From contig CAKPXR010000007.1 in assembly GCA_934202215.1 (NCBI GenBank), forward strand, positions 1-39,156: a stretch of DNA of 39,156 nucleotides, given 5' to 3'. Positions 8,467 through 17,518 of this stretch are shown here, in pieces. Made by a program: the position numbers and the translations under genes. Positions within the stretch are counted from its first letter, which is position 1. Each line of letters starts with the position of its first letter. A model generated the notes under the pieces. It saw only the letters and a program-made list of their open reading frames with translations. It was not told where the DNA came from and made no database searches. The stretch is from an uncultured Veillonella sp. (GTDB lineage: Bacteria > Bacillota > Negativicutes > Veillonellales > Veillonellaceae).

Positions 8467-8749
8467 ATATATAATATAGAATTTGTTCGATACGTATCGA
8501 TAAAAGACATATGAGTTTTTATCATGCACTGCAATTAATGTATTTTATGATTTCGTAATTAACATAATCCTTTAAATATGTAGAAAATATTGTATAATAG
8601 TTATATGTAATAATGAATATAATGCTTATCATAAATTTTGATGAGCTTTCCGAATATATTGTTTTGACTATAGGTATAGGAAATATTCATATATTAATAA
8701 AATTGAAAGCTGATAGTTCACATTAGTGGAAGCTAGTAGGAGGCAATAC
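8467..8749. promoter_or_regulatory. 283-base intergenic region with palindromes and a candidate promoter upstream of pyruvate carboxylase
   Basis: TCGATACGTATCGA at 8487-8500 is a perfect 14-bp palindrome. GATAAAA (8499-8505) can pair with TTTTATC (8517-8523). A promoter-like pair TTGACT (8664-8669) and TCATAT (8687-8692) has a 17-base spacer. AGCTTTC (8644-8650) and GAATAT (8652-8657) can pair with GAAAGCT (8705-8711) and ATATTC (8683-8688). TATAAT also occurs at 8593-8598 and 8618-8623 without a convincing -35. No coding sequence is seen. Confidence 0.4.
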
Positions 8750-11700
8750 ATGAGAAAAATTAAATCCGTATTGGTTGCCAACCGTGGTGAAATTGCAATC
8801 CGCGTGTTCCGTGCATGTAATGAAATGGGTATTAAAACTGTAGCCATTTACTCCAAAGAGGATACATTATCCTTGCACCGCAACCAAGCTGACGAAGCCT
8901 ATCTCGTAGGGGAAGGTAAAAAACCAGTTGAAGCATATCTTGATATTGAAGATATTATTCGTATTGCAAAAGAACATGATATTGATGCTATCCATCCAGG
9001 TTATGGCTTCTTATCTGAAAATGAAGACTTTGCTCGCCGCTGTGGTGAAGAGGGAATCATTTTTATCGGACCTCATGTTGAACATTTAAACATGTTCGGT
9101 GATAAGGTTAATGCTCGTGCACAAGCTAAATTGGCAGATATCCCTATGATTCCTGGCTCTGATGGGGCATTACGTGATTTTGAACAATTAGAAGAATTTG
9201 CGAATACTCATGGCTACCCATTGATGATTAAAGCCGTAAATGGCGGTGGTGGCCGTGGTATGCGTGAAGTTCATCGCAAAGAAGATCTTCGTGATGCTTA
9301 TGATCGTGCTAAATCTGAAGCAAAAGCTGCCTTTGGCGATGACGATGTATACGTAGAAAAACTCATTGTTGAACCTAAACATATTGAAGTACAAATCCTT
9401 GGTGATGAACATGGTAATGTAGTTCATTTACATGAACGTGACTGCTCTGTACAACGTCGTCACCAAAAAGTTGTTGAAATGGCACCAGCTTTTGCATTGC
9501 CTTTAGAAACTCGTAAAGCAGTATGTGATGCAGCCGTTAAAATTATGAAAAATGTAGGCTATGTTAATGCTGGTACTGTAGAGTTTTTGGTAACTTCTGA
9601 TGGCTCTTTCTATTTCATCGAAGTTAACCCTCGTATCCAAGTAGAACATACTGTAACAGAAATGATTACAGATATTGATATCGTTCATTCCCAAATTCGT
9701 ATTGCTGAAGGTTACGACTTACATAGCCCAGAAGTTGGTATTCCTACACAAGATGAAGTTCCTTGTAAAGGTACTGCTATTCAATGTCGTATCACTACTG
9801 AAGATCCTAAGAATAACTTCATGCCTGATACAGGTAAAATCTTGGCATATCGTAGCTCCGGTGGTTTTGGTATCCGTTTAGACTCTGGTAATGCTTTCAC
9901 AGGTGCTGTAGTAACGCCTTACTATGATTCTTTGCTTGTAAAAGCGACTGCATTCGGTCCTAACAATGAAGAAACTATTCGTAAAATGCTTCGTTGCTTG
10001 AAAGAATTCCGTATTCGTGGCGTTAAAACAAATATTCATTTCTTGATTAACGTTCTTGAAAATCCTGAATTCCAAAGTGGCAATTACACTGTTAACTTCA
10101 TTGAAGATCATCCAGAATTATTTGAATTGAAACCTGATCGTGACCGTGGTACTAAATTATTACGTTATATTGCTGACGTAACAATCAATGGTTACTCTGG
10201 AGCGGGCCCTCAAGAAGTTCCTGATTTTGAACCAATTCAAATGCCATCCAATTTAGATGTATCTCCTGCAGCTGGTACAAAACAAAAATTTGATGAATTA
10301 GGTCCTGAAGGATTCAGTAAATGGTTATCTGACCAAAAACATGTATTCTTTACTGATACTACATGGCGTGATGCTCACCAATCCCTATTTGCTACTCGTT
10401 TGCGTACAATTGATATGGCACGCGTAGCTGGTCATGCTGCAAAAGGTATTCCTAACTTATTCTCCTTAGAATGTTGGGGCGGTGCTACATTTGACGTATC
10501 CTATCGTTTCTTACATGAAGATCCATGGGAACGCTTACGTATGTTCCGTCGCGAAGTGCCAAATACATTACTTCAAATGCTTATTCGTGGGGCTAATGCT
10601 GTAGGCTACACATCTTATCCAGATAATGTAGTTCGTCAATTTATCCAACGTGCTGCGGCTAATGGTATAGATGTATTCCGTGTATTTGATAGCTTAAATA
10701 GTCTTGATAATATGCATGTAGCTATTGATGAAGTACGTGCACAAAACAAAATTGCTGAAGTAGCATTGTGCTATACAGGTGACATTCTTGATAGTAGCCG
10801 TCCTAAATACAATTTAGATTACTATGTAAATATGGCTAAAGAGCTTGAAAAAGCAGGTGCTAATATCATTGCTATTAAAGATATGGCTGGTCTTTTAAAA
10901 CCTCAAGCAGCTTATAATCTTGTATCAGCATTAAAAGATGCTGTTACAGTGCCAATTCATTTGCATACTCATGAAGGTTCTGGCAATGCTATCTATTCCT
11001 ATGGTCGTGCTGTAGATGCTGGCGTAGACGTTATCGATTTAGCATACTCTGCATTTGCTAATGGTACTTCTCAACCTAGTATGAACTCTATGTACTATGC
11101 ATTGAGTGGTCATGATCGTCAACCAGAAATGAACATTGATTACATGGAAGAAATGTCTCATTACTTTGGTAGCATTCGTCCATACTACAAAGGTGTAGAT
11201 AAAGCAGAAGCATATCCTAACACTGAAGTATATCAACATGAAATGCCTGGTGGTCAATACTCTAACTTGCAACAACAAGCTAAGATGGTAGGCCTTGGTG
11301 ATCGTTGGAATGATATCAAAAAAGTATATCATCAAGTAAACATGATGTTTGGCGATATTATTAAAGTAACACCATCTTCTAAAGTTGTAGGTGATATGAC
11401 TTTATACATGGTACAAAACAACTTGACTGAAAAAGATATTTATGAAAAAGGTGATGTATTAGACTTCCCTCAATCCGTAGTAGAATTCTTTGAAGGTCGT
11501 CTAGGTACACCATATCAAGGTTTCCCTGAAGAGTTACAAAAGATTATCTTAAAAGGTGCTAAACCAATTACAGTCCGTCCTGGTGCTGTATTACCACCAA
11601 CAGATTTTGAACATGTTCGTCATGAGTTAAATGAAATGGGTGCTAATACTACTGATGAAGATATTAGCGCATACTGCTTATATCCTAAGGTATACCAAGA

Positions 11701-12196
11701 TTACAATAAATTTGTAAAAGACTTTGGTAATGTATCTGTACTTGATACTCCAACATTCTTCTTCGGTATGAAACGCGGTGAAGAAATTCAAGTAACTATC
11801 GAAAAAGGTAAAACATTGATTATCAAGATGAATGGCGTATCTGATCCTGATGAAGACGGTAATCGTATCGTATTGTTCGAGTTCAATGGTCAACCTCGTA
11901 GCATTAAGGTTCATGATAAACATGCTAAGACTACAGGTGTTGTTCGTCGTAAAGCAGACGAATCTAATCCTGGTGAAATCGGTGCTACATTGTCTGGATC
12001 TGTTGTTAAAATTCTCGTTAAAAATGGTCAATCCGTTGCTAAAGGCGAACCTTTGATTGTTACAGAAGCTATGAAGATGGAAACAACAATTACAGCTCCA
12101 TTTGATGGTATTGTAGAAGAAATTTTAGTTCGTGAAGGTAGTCGTATCGAATCTGGCGATTGCTTGCTTCGTGTTCAAGATGCTCCTAAACGGTAG
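8750..12196 (+). CDS. pyc: Pyruvate carboxylase
   Basis: 1148 residues, single-chain biotin-dependent pyruvate carboxylase making oxaloacetate from pyruvate, bicarbonate and ATP. Domains in order: biotin carboxylase (about 1-455, ATP-grasp loop GGGGRGMREV near 164), carboxyltransferase (about 530-800, TDTTWRDAHQS and AIKDMAGLLKP with the carboxylated lysine), the PYC/OADA C-terminal region, and a biotinyl domain with EAMKMET, whose modified lysine is about K1109. The zinc-ligand segment reads HLHTHEGSGN where most homologues have HTHDTSGN. GTG at 8726 is in frame, but AGGAGG at 8738-8743 points to ATG at 8750. In a lactate/C4-acid fermenter the enzyme would feed oxaloacetate to the succinate-propionate route. 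Confidence 0.95.
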   Translation: MRKIKSVLVANRGEIAIRVFRACNEMGIKTVAIYSKEDTLSLHRNQADEAYLVGEGKKPVEAYLDIEDIIRIAKEHDIDAIHPGYGFLSENEDFARRCGEEGIIFIGPHVEHLNMFGDKVNARAQAKLADIPMIPGSDGALRDFEQLEEFANTHGYPLMIKAVNGGGGRGMREVHRKEDLRDAYDRAKSEAKAAFGDDDVYVEKLIVEPKHIEVQILGDEHGNVVHLHERDCSVQRRHQKVVEMAPAFALPLETRKAVCDAAVKIMKNVGYVNAGTVEFLVTSDGSFYFIEVNPRIQVEHTVTEMITDIDIVHSQIRIAEGYDLHSPEVGIPTQDEVPCKGTAIQCRITTEDPKNNFMPDTGKILAYRSSGGFGIRLDSGNAFTGAVVTPYYDSLLVKATAFGPNNEETIRKMLRCLKEFRIRGVKTNIHFLINVLENPEFQSGNYTVNFIEDHPELFELKPDRDRGTKLLRYIADVTINGYSGAGPQEVPDFEPIQMPSNLDVSPAAGTKQKFDELGPEGFSKWLSDQKHVFFTDTTWRDAHQSLFATRLRTIDMARVAGHAAKGIPNLFSLECWGGATFDVSYRFLHEDPWERLRMFRREVPNTLLQMLIRGANAVGYTSYPDNVVRQFIQRAAANGIDVFRVFDSLNSLDNMHVAIDEVRAQNKIAEVALCYTGDILDSSRPKYNLDYYVNMAKELEKAGANIIAIKDMAGLLKPQAAYNLVSALKDAVTVPIHLHTHEGSGNAIYSYGRAVDAGVDVIDLAYSAFANGTSQPSMNSMYYALSGHDRQPEMNIDYMEEMSHYFGSIRPYYKGVDKAEAYPNTEVYQHEMPGGQYSNLQQQAKMVGLGDRWNDIKKVYHQVNMMFGDIIKVTPSSKVVGDMTLYMVQNNLTEKDIYEKGDVLDFPQSVVEFFEGRLGTPYQGFPEELQKIILKGAKPITVRPGAVLPPTDFEHVRHELNEMGANTTDEDISAYCLYPKVYQDYNKFVKDFGNVSVLDTPTFFFGMKRGEEIQVTIEKGKTLIIKMNGVSDPDEDGNRIVLFEFNGQPRSIKVHDKHAKTTGVVRRKADESNPGEIGATLSGSVVKILVKNGQSVAKGEPLIVTEAMKMETTITAPFDGIVEEILVREGSRIESGDCLLRVQDAPKR

Positions 12197-12222
12197 TCAC
12201 AATAGTTGGTAAAATTAAAAAT

Positions 12223-12266
12223 ATTATTTCTAAAGTATTTCATAAAGAAAAATACTTTAGAATAAT
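12223..12266 (+). terminator. Hairpin downstream of pyruvate carboxylase
   Basis: Arms 12223-12240 and 12250-12266 pair over 17 bp with one bulged T, loop about nine bases. It lacks a T-tract of its own and probably stabilises the 3' end, together with the following terminator. Confidence 0.6.
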
Positions 12267-12268
12267 GG

Positions 12269-12300
12269 AAGAATCCCTAGGAAATCCTAGGGATTCTTTG
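12269..12300 (+). terminator. Terminator of pyruvate carboxylase
   Basis: GAATCCCTAGGA (12271-12282) pairs perfectly with TCCTAGGGATTC (12285-12296), followed by TTTGTATTTT. Confidence 0.85.
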
Positions 12301-12319
12301 TATTTTAAGGGGTTTCATG

Positions 12320-12335
12320 GTACTATATATAGTAT
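12320..12335. promoter_or_regulatory. Candidate NrdR box upstream of nrdR
   Basis: TACTATATATAGTA at 12321-12334 is a perfect palindrome. It matches the core of the known NrdR box (C-T/A-A-T-A-T-A-T-A/T-G) at every core position. A -10-like TATAGT (12328-12333) lies inside it. A second, degenerate copy (GCACTATTTTAGAG) starts at 12354, but the spacing of about 34 bases is slightly off the usual 31-32. Confidence 0.5.
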
Positions 12336-12395
12336 AGAAAATGGGCGTATTATGCACTATTTTAGAGTTATTATTAGAAAAAGGAGTAGTAACAG

Positions 12396-12872
12396 ATGAG
12401 ATGTCCTTATTGCCAACACACAGACACGAAGGTAACAGACTCTAGAACGACTGATGAAGGTAATAGTATTCGCCGTCGCCGTGAATGTATCAATTGTGGC
12501 CGTCGCTTTACTACCTATGAAATTATAGAAGAAGTGCCACTTATGGTATTAAAGAAAAACGGACGTCGTGAATTATTCGATCGAGGTAAATTACTAAATG
12601 GTTTATTGCGCTCTTGTGATAAGCGAACAGTACCAATGTCTGTAATGGAACAAGTGGTTAATGATGTAGAGCGAGACATTCGAAATGAAATCAATCAAGA
12701 GGTAACTACGGATCGTATTGGGGAACTTGTATTGCAACAATTAAAAGATATAGATCAAGTTGCATATGTTCGTTTTGCCAGCGTATATCGTAAGTTTGAT
12801 AATATTGATAGCTTTATGGAAGAACTAAAAGCATTAAAGAAGTTAGATGCTAAAAAAACAAAACGTAATTAA
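12396..12872 (+). CDS. nrdR: Transcriptional repressor NrdR
   Basis: 158 residues, the standard NrdR length. The N-terminal zinc ribbon has C3, C6, C31 and C34 with the basic stretch SIRRRREC, and an ATP-cone domain starts around residue 49 (VLKKNGRRELFDRGKL). NrdR senses dATP/ATP and represses ribonucleotide reductase genes. AAAAGGAG precedes the ATG. The gene starts a long same-strand run, but nrdR and the dipeptidase are separated by only 24 bases, so some co-transcription is likely. A candidate NrdR box in front suggests autoregulation. No ribonucleotide reductase gene lies in the window. Confidence 0.97.
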   Translation: MRCPYCQHTDTKVTDSRTTDEGNSIRRRRECINCGRRFTTYEIIEEVPLMVLKKNGRRELFDRGKLLNGLLRSCDKRTVPMSVMEQVVNDVERDIRNEINQEVTTDRIGELVLQQLKDIDQVAYVRFASVYRKFDNIDSFMEELKALKKLDAKKTKRN

Positions 12873-12896
12873 TTACTAATATATTTGTGAGGCTTT

Positions 12897-13823
12897 ATGA
12901 TAGATTTACACTGCGATACGATAATGAAATTGATAGATCATCCTAGTAGTGGTGATTTATATCGTAATACTTGGAAAATCGATATAGAAAAATTACAAAA
13001 GGCCCACAGCAAGGTGCAAGACTTTGCGCTTTTTATCAATCTTGGTGAAACAAATGACCCTTATGGTCATTATGAAGCGATGCGTAATTTATGTGCATCA
13101 CAAATTCATCATTATGGAGAGCACATTCAACATGTGCTCTCTTATCAAGATATAGAGTCCGTATATGAATCCGGTAAGATTGGAGCCCTTATGTCTATTG
13201 AAGAGGGCGGCGTACTAGGCGGCGATTTAAATAAACTTAAACAAGCCTATCAAGATGGGGTTCGACTTATTACGCTTACTTGGAATTATCCAAATGGCTT
13301 GGGTGAGCCACATTGTGGTGAGCAACATAAAAAATTAACACCTAAAGGTGTTGAGTTTGTGGAGGCTATGCAAGATTTAGGAATAATTGTAGATTGCTCT
13401 CATCTTAACGATGCTGGTACAGAGCAACTAGGTGATATTTTGGACGTACCATTTGTAGCATCACACTCCAATGCGCGCGAAGTTACTGCTCATACAAGAA
13501 ACTTACCAGATAAATTAATTAAGCTTATTGCCAATAAGGGTGGCGTTATAGGTCTTAATTTTGCTCAATCATTTTTGGGGACATCACCAATAAGCCAGAT
13601 TGAAGATATCGTAAAGCATGGCTTATATCTCCTCAATAAAGGTGGAGGAGATGTAGTTGCATTAGGAACTGACTTTGATGGCATTAAGCCAGATACAGAA
13701 ATTAAAGATGCTTCTGAAATGCATCGATTATATGATGCATTTAAAGAGGCAGGTTTATCTGTGGAACAATGTGAAAAAATATTCTGGAAAAATGCAGATA
13801 GACTGTTAAAGGAGATTTTATAA
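12897..13823 (+). CDS. M19-family membrane dipeptidase-like peptidase
   Basis: 308 residues of the renal-dipeptidase (M19) family, TIM-barrel dinuclear zinc enzymes that cleave dipeptides, including some with a D-residue. Ligand motifs are DLHCDT (H5, D7), SIEEGG near 100, VDCSHL near 165, ASHSNAREV near 186, and LGTDFDG near 259. No signal peptide is present, so it is cytoplasmic. The stop codon overlaps the gmhA start by one base (TAATG), which ties it to the heptose operon by translation coupling. Its role there is unclear; turnover of peptidoglycan or peptide fragments is a guess. Confidence 0.92.
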   Translation: MIDLHCDTIMKLIDHPSSGDLYRNTWKIDIEKLQKAHSKVQDFALFINLGETNDPYGHYEAMRNLCASQIHHYGEHIQHVLSYQDIESVYESGKIGALMSIEEGGVLGGDLNKLKQAYQDGVRLITLTWNYPNGLGEPHCGEQHKKLTPKGVEFVEAMQDLGIIVDCSHLNDAGTEQLGDILDVPFVASHSNAREVTAHTRNLPDKLIKLIANKGGVIGLNFAQSFLGTSPISQIEDIVKHGLYLLNKGGGDVVALGTDFDGIKPDTEIKDASEMHRLYDAFKEAGLSVEQCEKIFWKNADRLLKEIL

Positions 13824-14392
13824 TGACTGATTTGAATCCAATCATTGCAGATCGTTTTACAGAACATCTTGATGTTTTTGGTAAGACCATGGAGCACATG
13901 GATACAATTCAAGAGATTGCGTACCGCTGTAAGGCTGCTCTTGAAAACGGTAATAAAATTTTATTTTGTGGTAATGGTGGCTCCGCTGCAGATTCTCAAC
14001 ATTTAGCAGCTGAATTAATTTGTCGCTTTAAAAAGGAACGACGCTCTCTTGCGGGTATTGCATTGACTACTGATACATCTGCATTAACAGCTATTGCGAA
14101 TGACTATGATTTTGAATCTGTTTTTGCACGTCAAGTAGAGGGGCTAGGTCGTACAGGTGATGTTCTTATCGGTATCTCTACATCTGGTAACTCCAAGAAT
14201 GTTGTAAAGGCTGCTGAAATGGCCCGTTCTATTGGTATGCATACCATTGCTTTCACCGGTGAAGGCGGTGGTAAGCTAGCTCAATTATGTGATATTACAT
14301 TAGCGATTCCAAGTAATGTGACAGCTCGTATTCAAGAAATGCATATTTTGGCTGGTCATATCATGTGTGAAATTATTGAAGAAGATTATTAA
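13823..14392 (+). CDS. gmhA: Sedoheptulose 7-phosphate isomerase
   Basis: 189 residues, SIS-domain isomerase converting sedoheptulose 7-phosphate to D-glycero-D-manno-heptose 7-phosphate, the first step of ADP-heptose synthesis. Typical sequence: [16 protein letters not shown] near residue 50, [17 protein letters not shown] near 87, the phosphate loop [11 protein letters not shown] near 115, and [13 protein letters not shown] near 172, with the catalytic His and Glu. The start is fixed by GGAG nine bases upstream and by the one-base overlap with the dipeptidase stop. Confidence 0.95.
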   Translation: MTDLNPIIADRFTEHLDVFGKTMEHMDTIQEIAYRCKAALENGNKILFCGNGGSAADSQHLAAELICRFKKERRSLAGIALTTDTSALTAIANDYDFESVFARQVEGLGRTGDVLIGISTSGNSKNVVKAAEMARSIGMHTIAFTGEGGGKLAQLCDITLAIPSNVTARIQEMHILAGHIMCEIIEEDY

Positions 14393-14488
14393 CCGTTACG
14401 GTCTTATTTATAAATAGATACATGTTTGATGCCAAGTATTTTATGTAAGTCGTTATGCATGTATATTGTGGTAAGGAATAGGTGGATT

Positions 14489-15967
14489 ATGATAAATGCT
14501 ACCATTAATCAATTTTTAACAGAGCAACTACCAAATCTAAAGATTGCCGTTATAGGCGATGTAATGGTAGATCGTTATGTTTTTGGTGATGTAAGTCGTA
14601 TTTCTCCAGAAGCACCGGTTCCTGTTAACCGTGTGGCAAAGATGAAAGAAGTACTTGGCGGTGCGGGTAATGTTGCGTCGAACTTATCAAATTTAGATTG
14701 TACAGTATATCTCGGTGCTATTGCCGGTAATGATGACCATGGTCGTTTATTACAACAGTTGCTTGATGCAGACAAGATTGATACAACAGGTTTATTAACG
14801 AGCGACGATCGTTCTACCATTACCAAGATGCGTATCTTAGGTGACCGTCAACAAATGATGCGTCTAGATTTTGAAACGATTACAGATTTGACGTCTCAAG
14901 AAGAGCAGAGACTAACTACATGGCTGGAAAATCTCTGTAAAGCGGGTATCGATGGCATTGTTGTGTCTGACTATGGTAAAGGTGTTTGTACACCGACATT
15001 GCTAAAAAAGATCTTTAGTTTAGCTAAGGAGTATGGCGTACAAACGATTGTAGATCCTAAGGGTTCTGATTGGTCTAAATATAATGGTGCCACATGCATT
15101 ACACCAAATGTAAAAGAACTAGGTGAATGTGTAGGCCGTAAATTAGAAAATGATGATGCCATTATTGTTGAAGCAGCTAAGTCAGTACTAGCTAATATTG
15201 ATTTAGATTACATTGTGGCTACTCGTTCCGCAAAAGGGATTACTGTTATTGCAAAGGATGGCCGTACATGGCATAATCCTGCCACACAACAAGAGGTATT
15301 TGATGTAAGTGGTGCAGGTGATACTGTTGTATCCATGATGATTACATGCCTTGCGAGCGGCTTATCTATGCGTTTGGCATTACATATTGCTAATGGAGCT
15401 GCAGGTATCGTCGTATCTAAGGTTGGTACGTATCCTATTCATCGTTCTGAACTATTGGATTTATGGCATTCTTATAAGCATAGTGTTCAATCGAAACCTT
15501 TATACACAAAAGAAGAGATGAAACAGCTTATTACACAATGGCAAAACAAGGGTGAAACCGTTGTGTTTACAAATGGTTGCTTTGACATTCTTCATCGTGG
15601 ACATATTACGTACTTACAAGAGGCTGCTCAATTAGGCGATCATCTAATTATTGGTTTAAATACTGATGCTTCTGTTAGACGCCTAAAGGGCGAAACACGT
15701 CCCATCGTAAGTGAAGAAGATCGCGCAGCATTATTAAGTGCGTTGCGTTGTATCGATGGTGTGGTTTTATTTGAAGAGGATACACCAGCTGAATTATTAG
15801 CTTATTTGCGTCCTAATACGCTAGTTAAGGGCGGCGATTATAAGATAGAAGATATTATTGGTCGTGAGTCCGTAGAGCATGTAGAGGTGCTTTCATTTAA
15901 AGAAGGTTATTCTACATCAGATATTGTAGGGAAAATAGCCACTATGGCTAAGGAGGGTAAATTATGA
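14489..15967 (+). CDS. hldE: Bifunctional heptose 7-phosphate kinase / heptose 1-phosphate adenylyltransferase
   Basis: 492 residues with two domains. Residues 1 to about 325 are a ribokinase-family kinase (GDVMVDRYVFG near 20, GGAGNVASNL near 55, SGAGDT near 271) that phosphorylates C1 of heptose 7-phosphate. Residues about 350-492 are a nucleotidyltransferase with FTNGCFDILHRGH, which loads AMP onto heptose 1-phosphate. The reading frame is open further upstream to 14426, but that extension has no family similarity. ATG at 14489 follows AAGGA/AGGTGG and gives the normal N-terminus. It overlaps hldD by four bases (ATGA). Confidence 0.95.
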   Translation: MINATINQFLTEQLPNLKIAVIGDVMVDRYVFGDVSRISPEAPVPVNRVAKMKEVLGGAGNVASNLSNLDCTVYLGAIAGNDDHGRLLQQLLDADKIDTTGLLTSDDRSTITKMRILGDRQQMMRLDFETITDLTSQEEQRLTTWLENLCKAGIDGIVVSDYGKGVCTPTLLKKIFSLAKEYGVQTIVDPKGSDWSKYNGATCITPNVKELGECVGRKLENDDAIIVEAAKSVLANIDLDYIVATRSAKGITVIAKDGRTWHNPATQQEVFDVSGAGDTVVSMMITCLASGLSMRLALHIANGAAGIVVSKVGTYPIHRSELLDLWHSYKHSVQSKPLYTKEEMKQLITQWQNKGETVVFTNGCFDILHRGHITYLQEAAQLGDHLIIGLNTDASVRRLKGETRPIVSEEDRAALLSALRCIDGVVLFEEDTPAELLAYLRPNTLVKGGDYKIEDIIGRESVEHVEVLSFKEGYSTSDIVGKIATMAKEGKL

Positions 15968-16929
15968 TTATTGTAACAGGCGGTGCTGGTTTTATCGGCA
16001 GTAATATTGTGAAAGCATTAAATGACCGTGGTCGTACAGATATTCTTATTGTTGATGACCTTACAGATGGTCGTAAAATCCGAAATATTCAAAATTTAGA
16101 ATTCTTGGATTATATCGATTGTGATGATTTTGATTGTGCCATTGCTGATGGTACATTCGATGTAGGTCCTATCGAAGTTGTATTCCATGAAGGCGCTTGT
16201 GCGGACACAATGGAATATAATGGCAAATACATGATGAAGAATAACTATGAAGGTTCTAAAAATCTATTCCACTATTGCCAAGACCGTCGTATTCCATTCA
16301 TCTATGCATCCTCTGCATCTACCTATGGTAATGGTACAAATGGTTTCGTAGAAAAACCAGAAGCTGAAGAAGCACTTAATCCATATGCGTATTCCAAATT
16401 GTTGTTCGACCGCTATGTACGTAAATATGAAGGTGAGTATACAGCGCAAGTAGTAGGCTTACGTTACTTTAACGTATATGGTCCTAACGAAGCTCATAAA
16501 GATAAAATGGCTTCCTTAGTTCGTCAAATGTTCTACAAAAATAAAGAAACTGGTATCATCAATCTATTTGAAGGTACAGATGGTTACGAAGATGGTGGCC
16601 AAACACGTGACTTTATCTATGTTAAAGACGTAGTTAATGTAAACTTCTATTTCTGGGAACATCCAGAAATTTCTGGTACTTTCAATTGTGGTACTGGTAA
16701 TGCTCATAGCTTTAACCAATTTATGCAAGCTGTTATCGACTACAATGGCAAAGGCAAAATTGAATACATTCCATTCCCAGAGGTATTAAAAGGCAAATAC
16801 CAAAGCTTTACAGAGGCTGATACTACTAAATTATTGGCTGCTGGATATGATAAAGGATTCCACAAAATGGAAGATGCTGTTAAAGAATATTGTGAACTAC
16901 TAGATAATAACGAAGGGTATTTACGTTAA
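15964..16929 (+). CDS. hldD: ADP-L-glycero-D-manno-heptose 6-epimerase
   Basis: 321 residues, an extended short-chain dehydrogenase that epimerises C6 of ADP-D-glycero-D-manno-heptose, the last step before transfer to LPS. The Rossmann loop is TGGAGFIGSN at about 5-14, the active-site Ser/Tyr segment is YASSASTYGNG near 114, and YAYSK near 141 contains the second Tyr and Lys. It overlaps hldE at the 5' end by four bases and gmhB at the 3' end by one. Confidence 0.95.
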   Translation: MIIVTGGAGFIGSNIVKALNDRGRTDILIVDDLTDGRKIRNIQNLEFLDYIDCDDFDCAIADGTFDVGPIEVVFHEGACADTMEYNGKYMMKNNYEGSKNLFHYCQDRRIPFIYASSASTYGNGTNGFVEKPEAEEALNPYAYSKLLFDRYVRKYEGEYTAQVVGLRYFNVYGPNEAHKDKMASLVRQMFYKNKETGIINLFEGTDGYEDGGQTRDFIYVKDVVNVNFYFWEHPEISGTFNCGTGNAHSFNQFMQAVIDYNGKGKIEYIPFPEVLKGKYQSFTEADTTKLLAAGYDKGFHKMEDAVKEYCELLDNNEGYLR

Positions 16930-17423
16930 TGCGTAAGGTATTATTTTTAGATCGCGATGGTGTTATCAACAAAGATGTTAGCTATCTATATAAAATCAGT
17001 GATTTAGAGTGGGTAGATGGTGCTAAAGAGGCACTAGCTTATGCATATAGCAAGGGATATGACCTCATTGTTGTAACTAATCAAAGCGGTGTAGCTAGAG
17101 GCTATTATAAGGAATCTGATGTTCAGATTCTACATGATTATATGGCTCATGAACTAGACCGTAGTGGGGCACCGATTTTACATTTTTATTATTGTCCTCA
17201 CCATAAAGATGGCTCTGTACCACTTTATGCAGTCAATTGTGAATGTAGAAAGCCAAAGCCTGGTATGATTAATCAAGCCATTAAGGATTATGATGTAGAT
17301 CCTAAATCTAGTTTTCTTATCGGCGATAGTCAGCGTGATGTTGATGCAGCAGAAGCTGCTGGTGTAAAAGGCTATTTATTCACTGGTACAAACCTATTGG
17401 ATTTTATTAAGACTATTATTTAG
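16929..17423 (+). CDS. gmhB: D-glycero-beta-D-manno-heptose 1,7-bisphosphate 7-phosphatase
   Basis: 164 residues, HAD-superfamily phosphatase removing the 7-phosphate so that HldE can adenylylate the sugar. Motif I is DRDG with nucleophile D8 and acid D10; motif II is VTNQSG near 50; the zinc-binding loop CPHH...CECRKPKPG spans about 95-114; motif IV is GDSQRDVDAA near 136. It begins on the hldD stop codon (TAATG). Because it is present beside hldE, the pathway is the kinase-phosphatase-adenylyltransferase version that ends in ADP-heptose. Confidence 0.95.
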   Translation: MRKVLFLDRDGVINKDVSYLYKISDLEWVDGAKEALAYAYSKGYDLIVVTNQSGVARGYYKESDVQILHDYMAHELDRSGAPILHFYYCPHHKDGSVPLYAVNCECRKPKPGMINQAIKDYDVDPKSSFLIGDSQRDVDAAEAAGVKGYLFTGTNLLDFIKTII

Positions 17424-17448
17424 TTAATTATTATCGTTACATTGTTTT

Positions 17449-17483
17449 ACCTTTAACTTGAGTCTGGCTTAAGGTGATATAAG
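17449..17483 (+). promoter_or_regulatory. Small inverted repeat and extended -10-like element between gmhB and the first heptosyltransferase
   Basis: ACCTTTAA (17449-17456) can pair with TTAAGGT (17469-17475) with one bulge. TGATATAAG at 17475-17483 resembles an extended -10 element. It may be a secondary promoter for the glycosyltransferases; no -35 is evident. Confidence 0.3.
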
Positions 17484-17518
17484 GTTGTTTAGTTGTGATG
17501 TTGTATTTGGGAGGCTAT

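Noticed and set aside
14392..14402. ACCGTTACGGT palindrome after gmhA as a terminator
   Set aside because: The arms are separated by one base only and no T-run follows, so no stable hairpin can form.
14426..14488. Upstream extension of hldE to an earlier ATG
   Set aside because: The added 21 residues do not resemble HldE, and the Shine-Dalgarno lies before the ATG at 14489.
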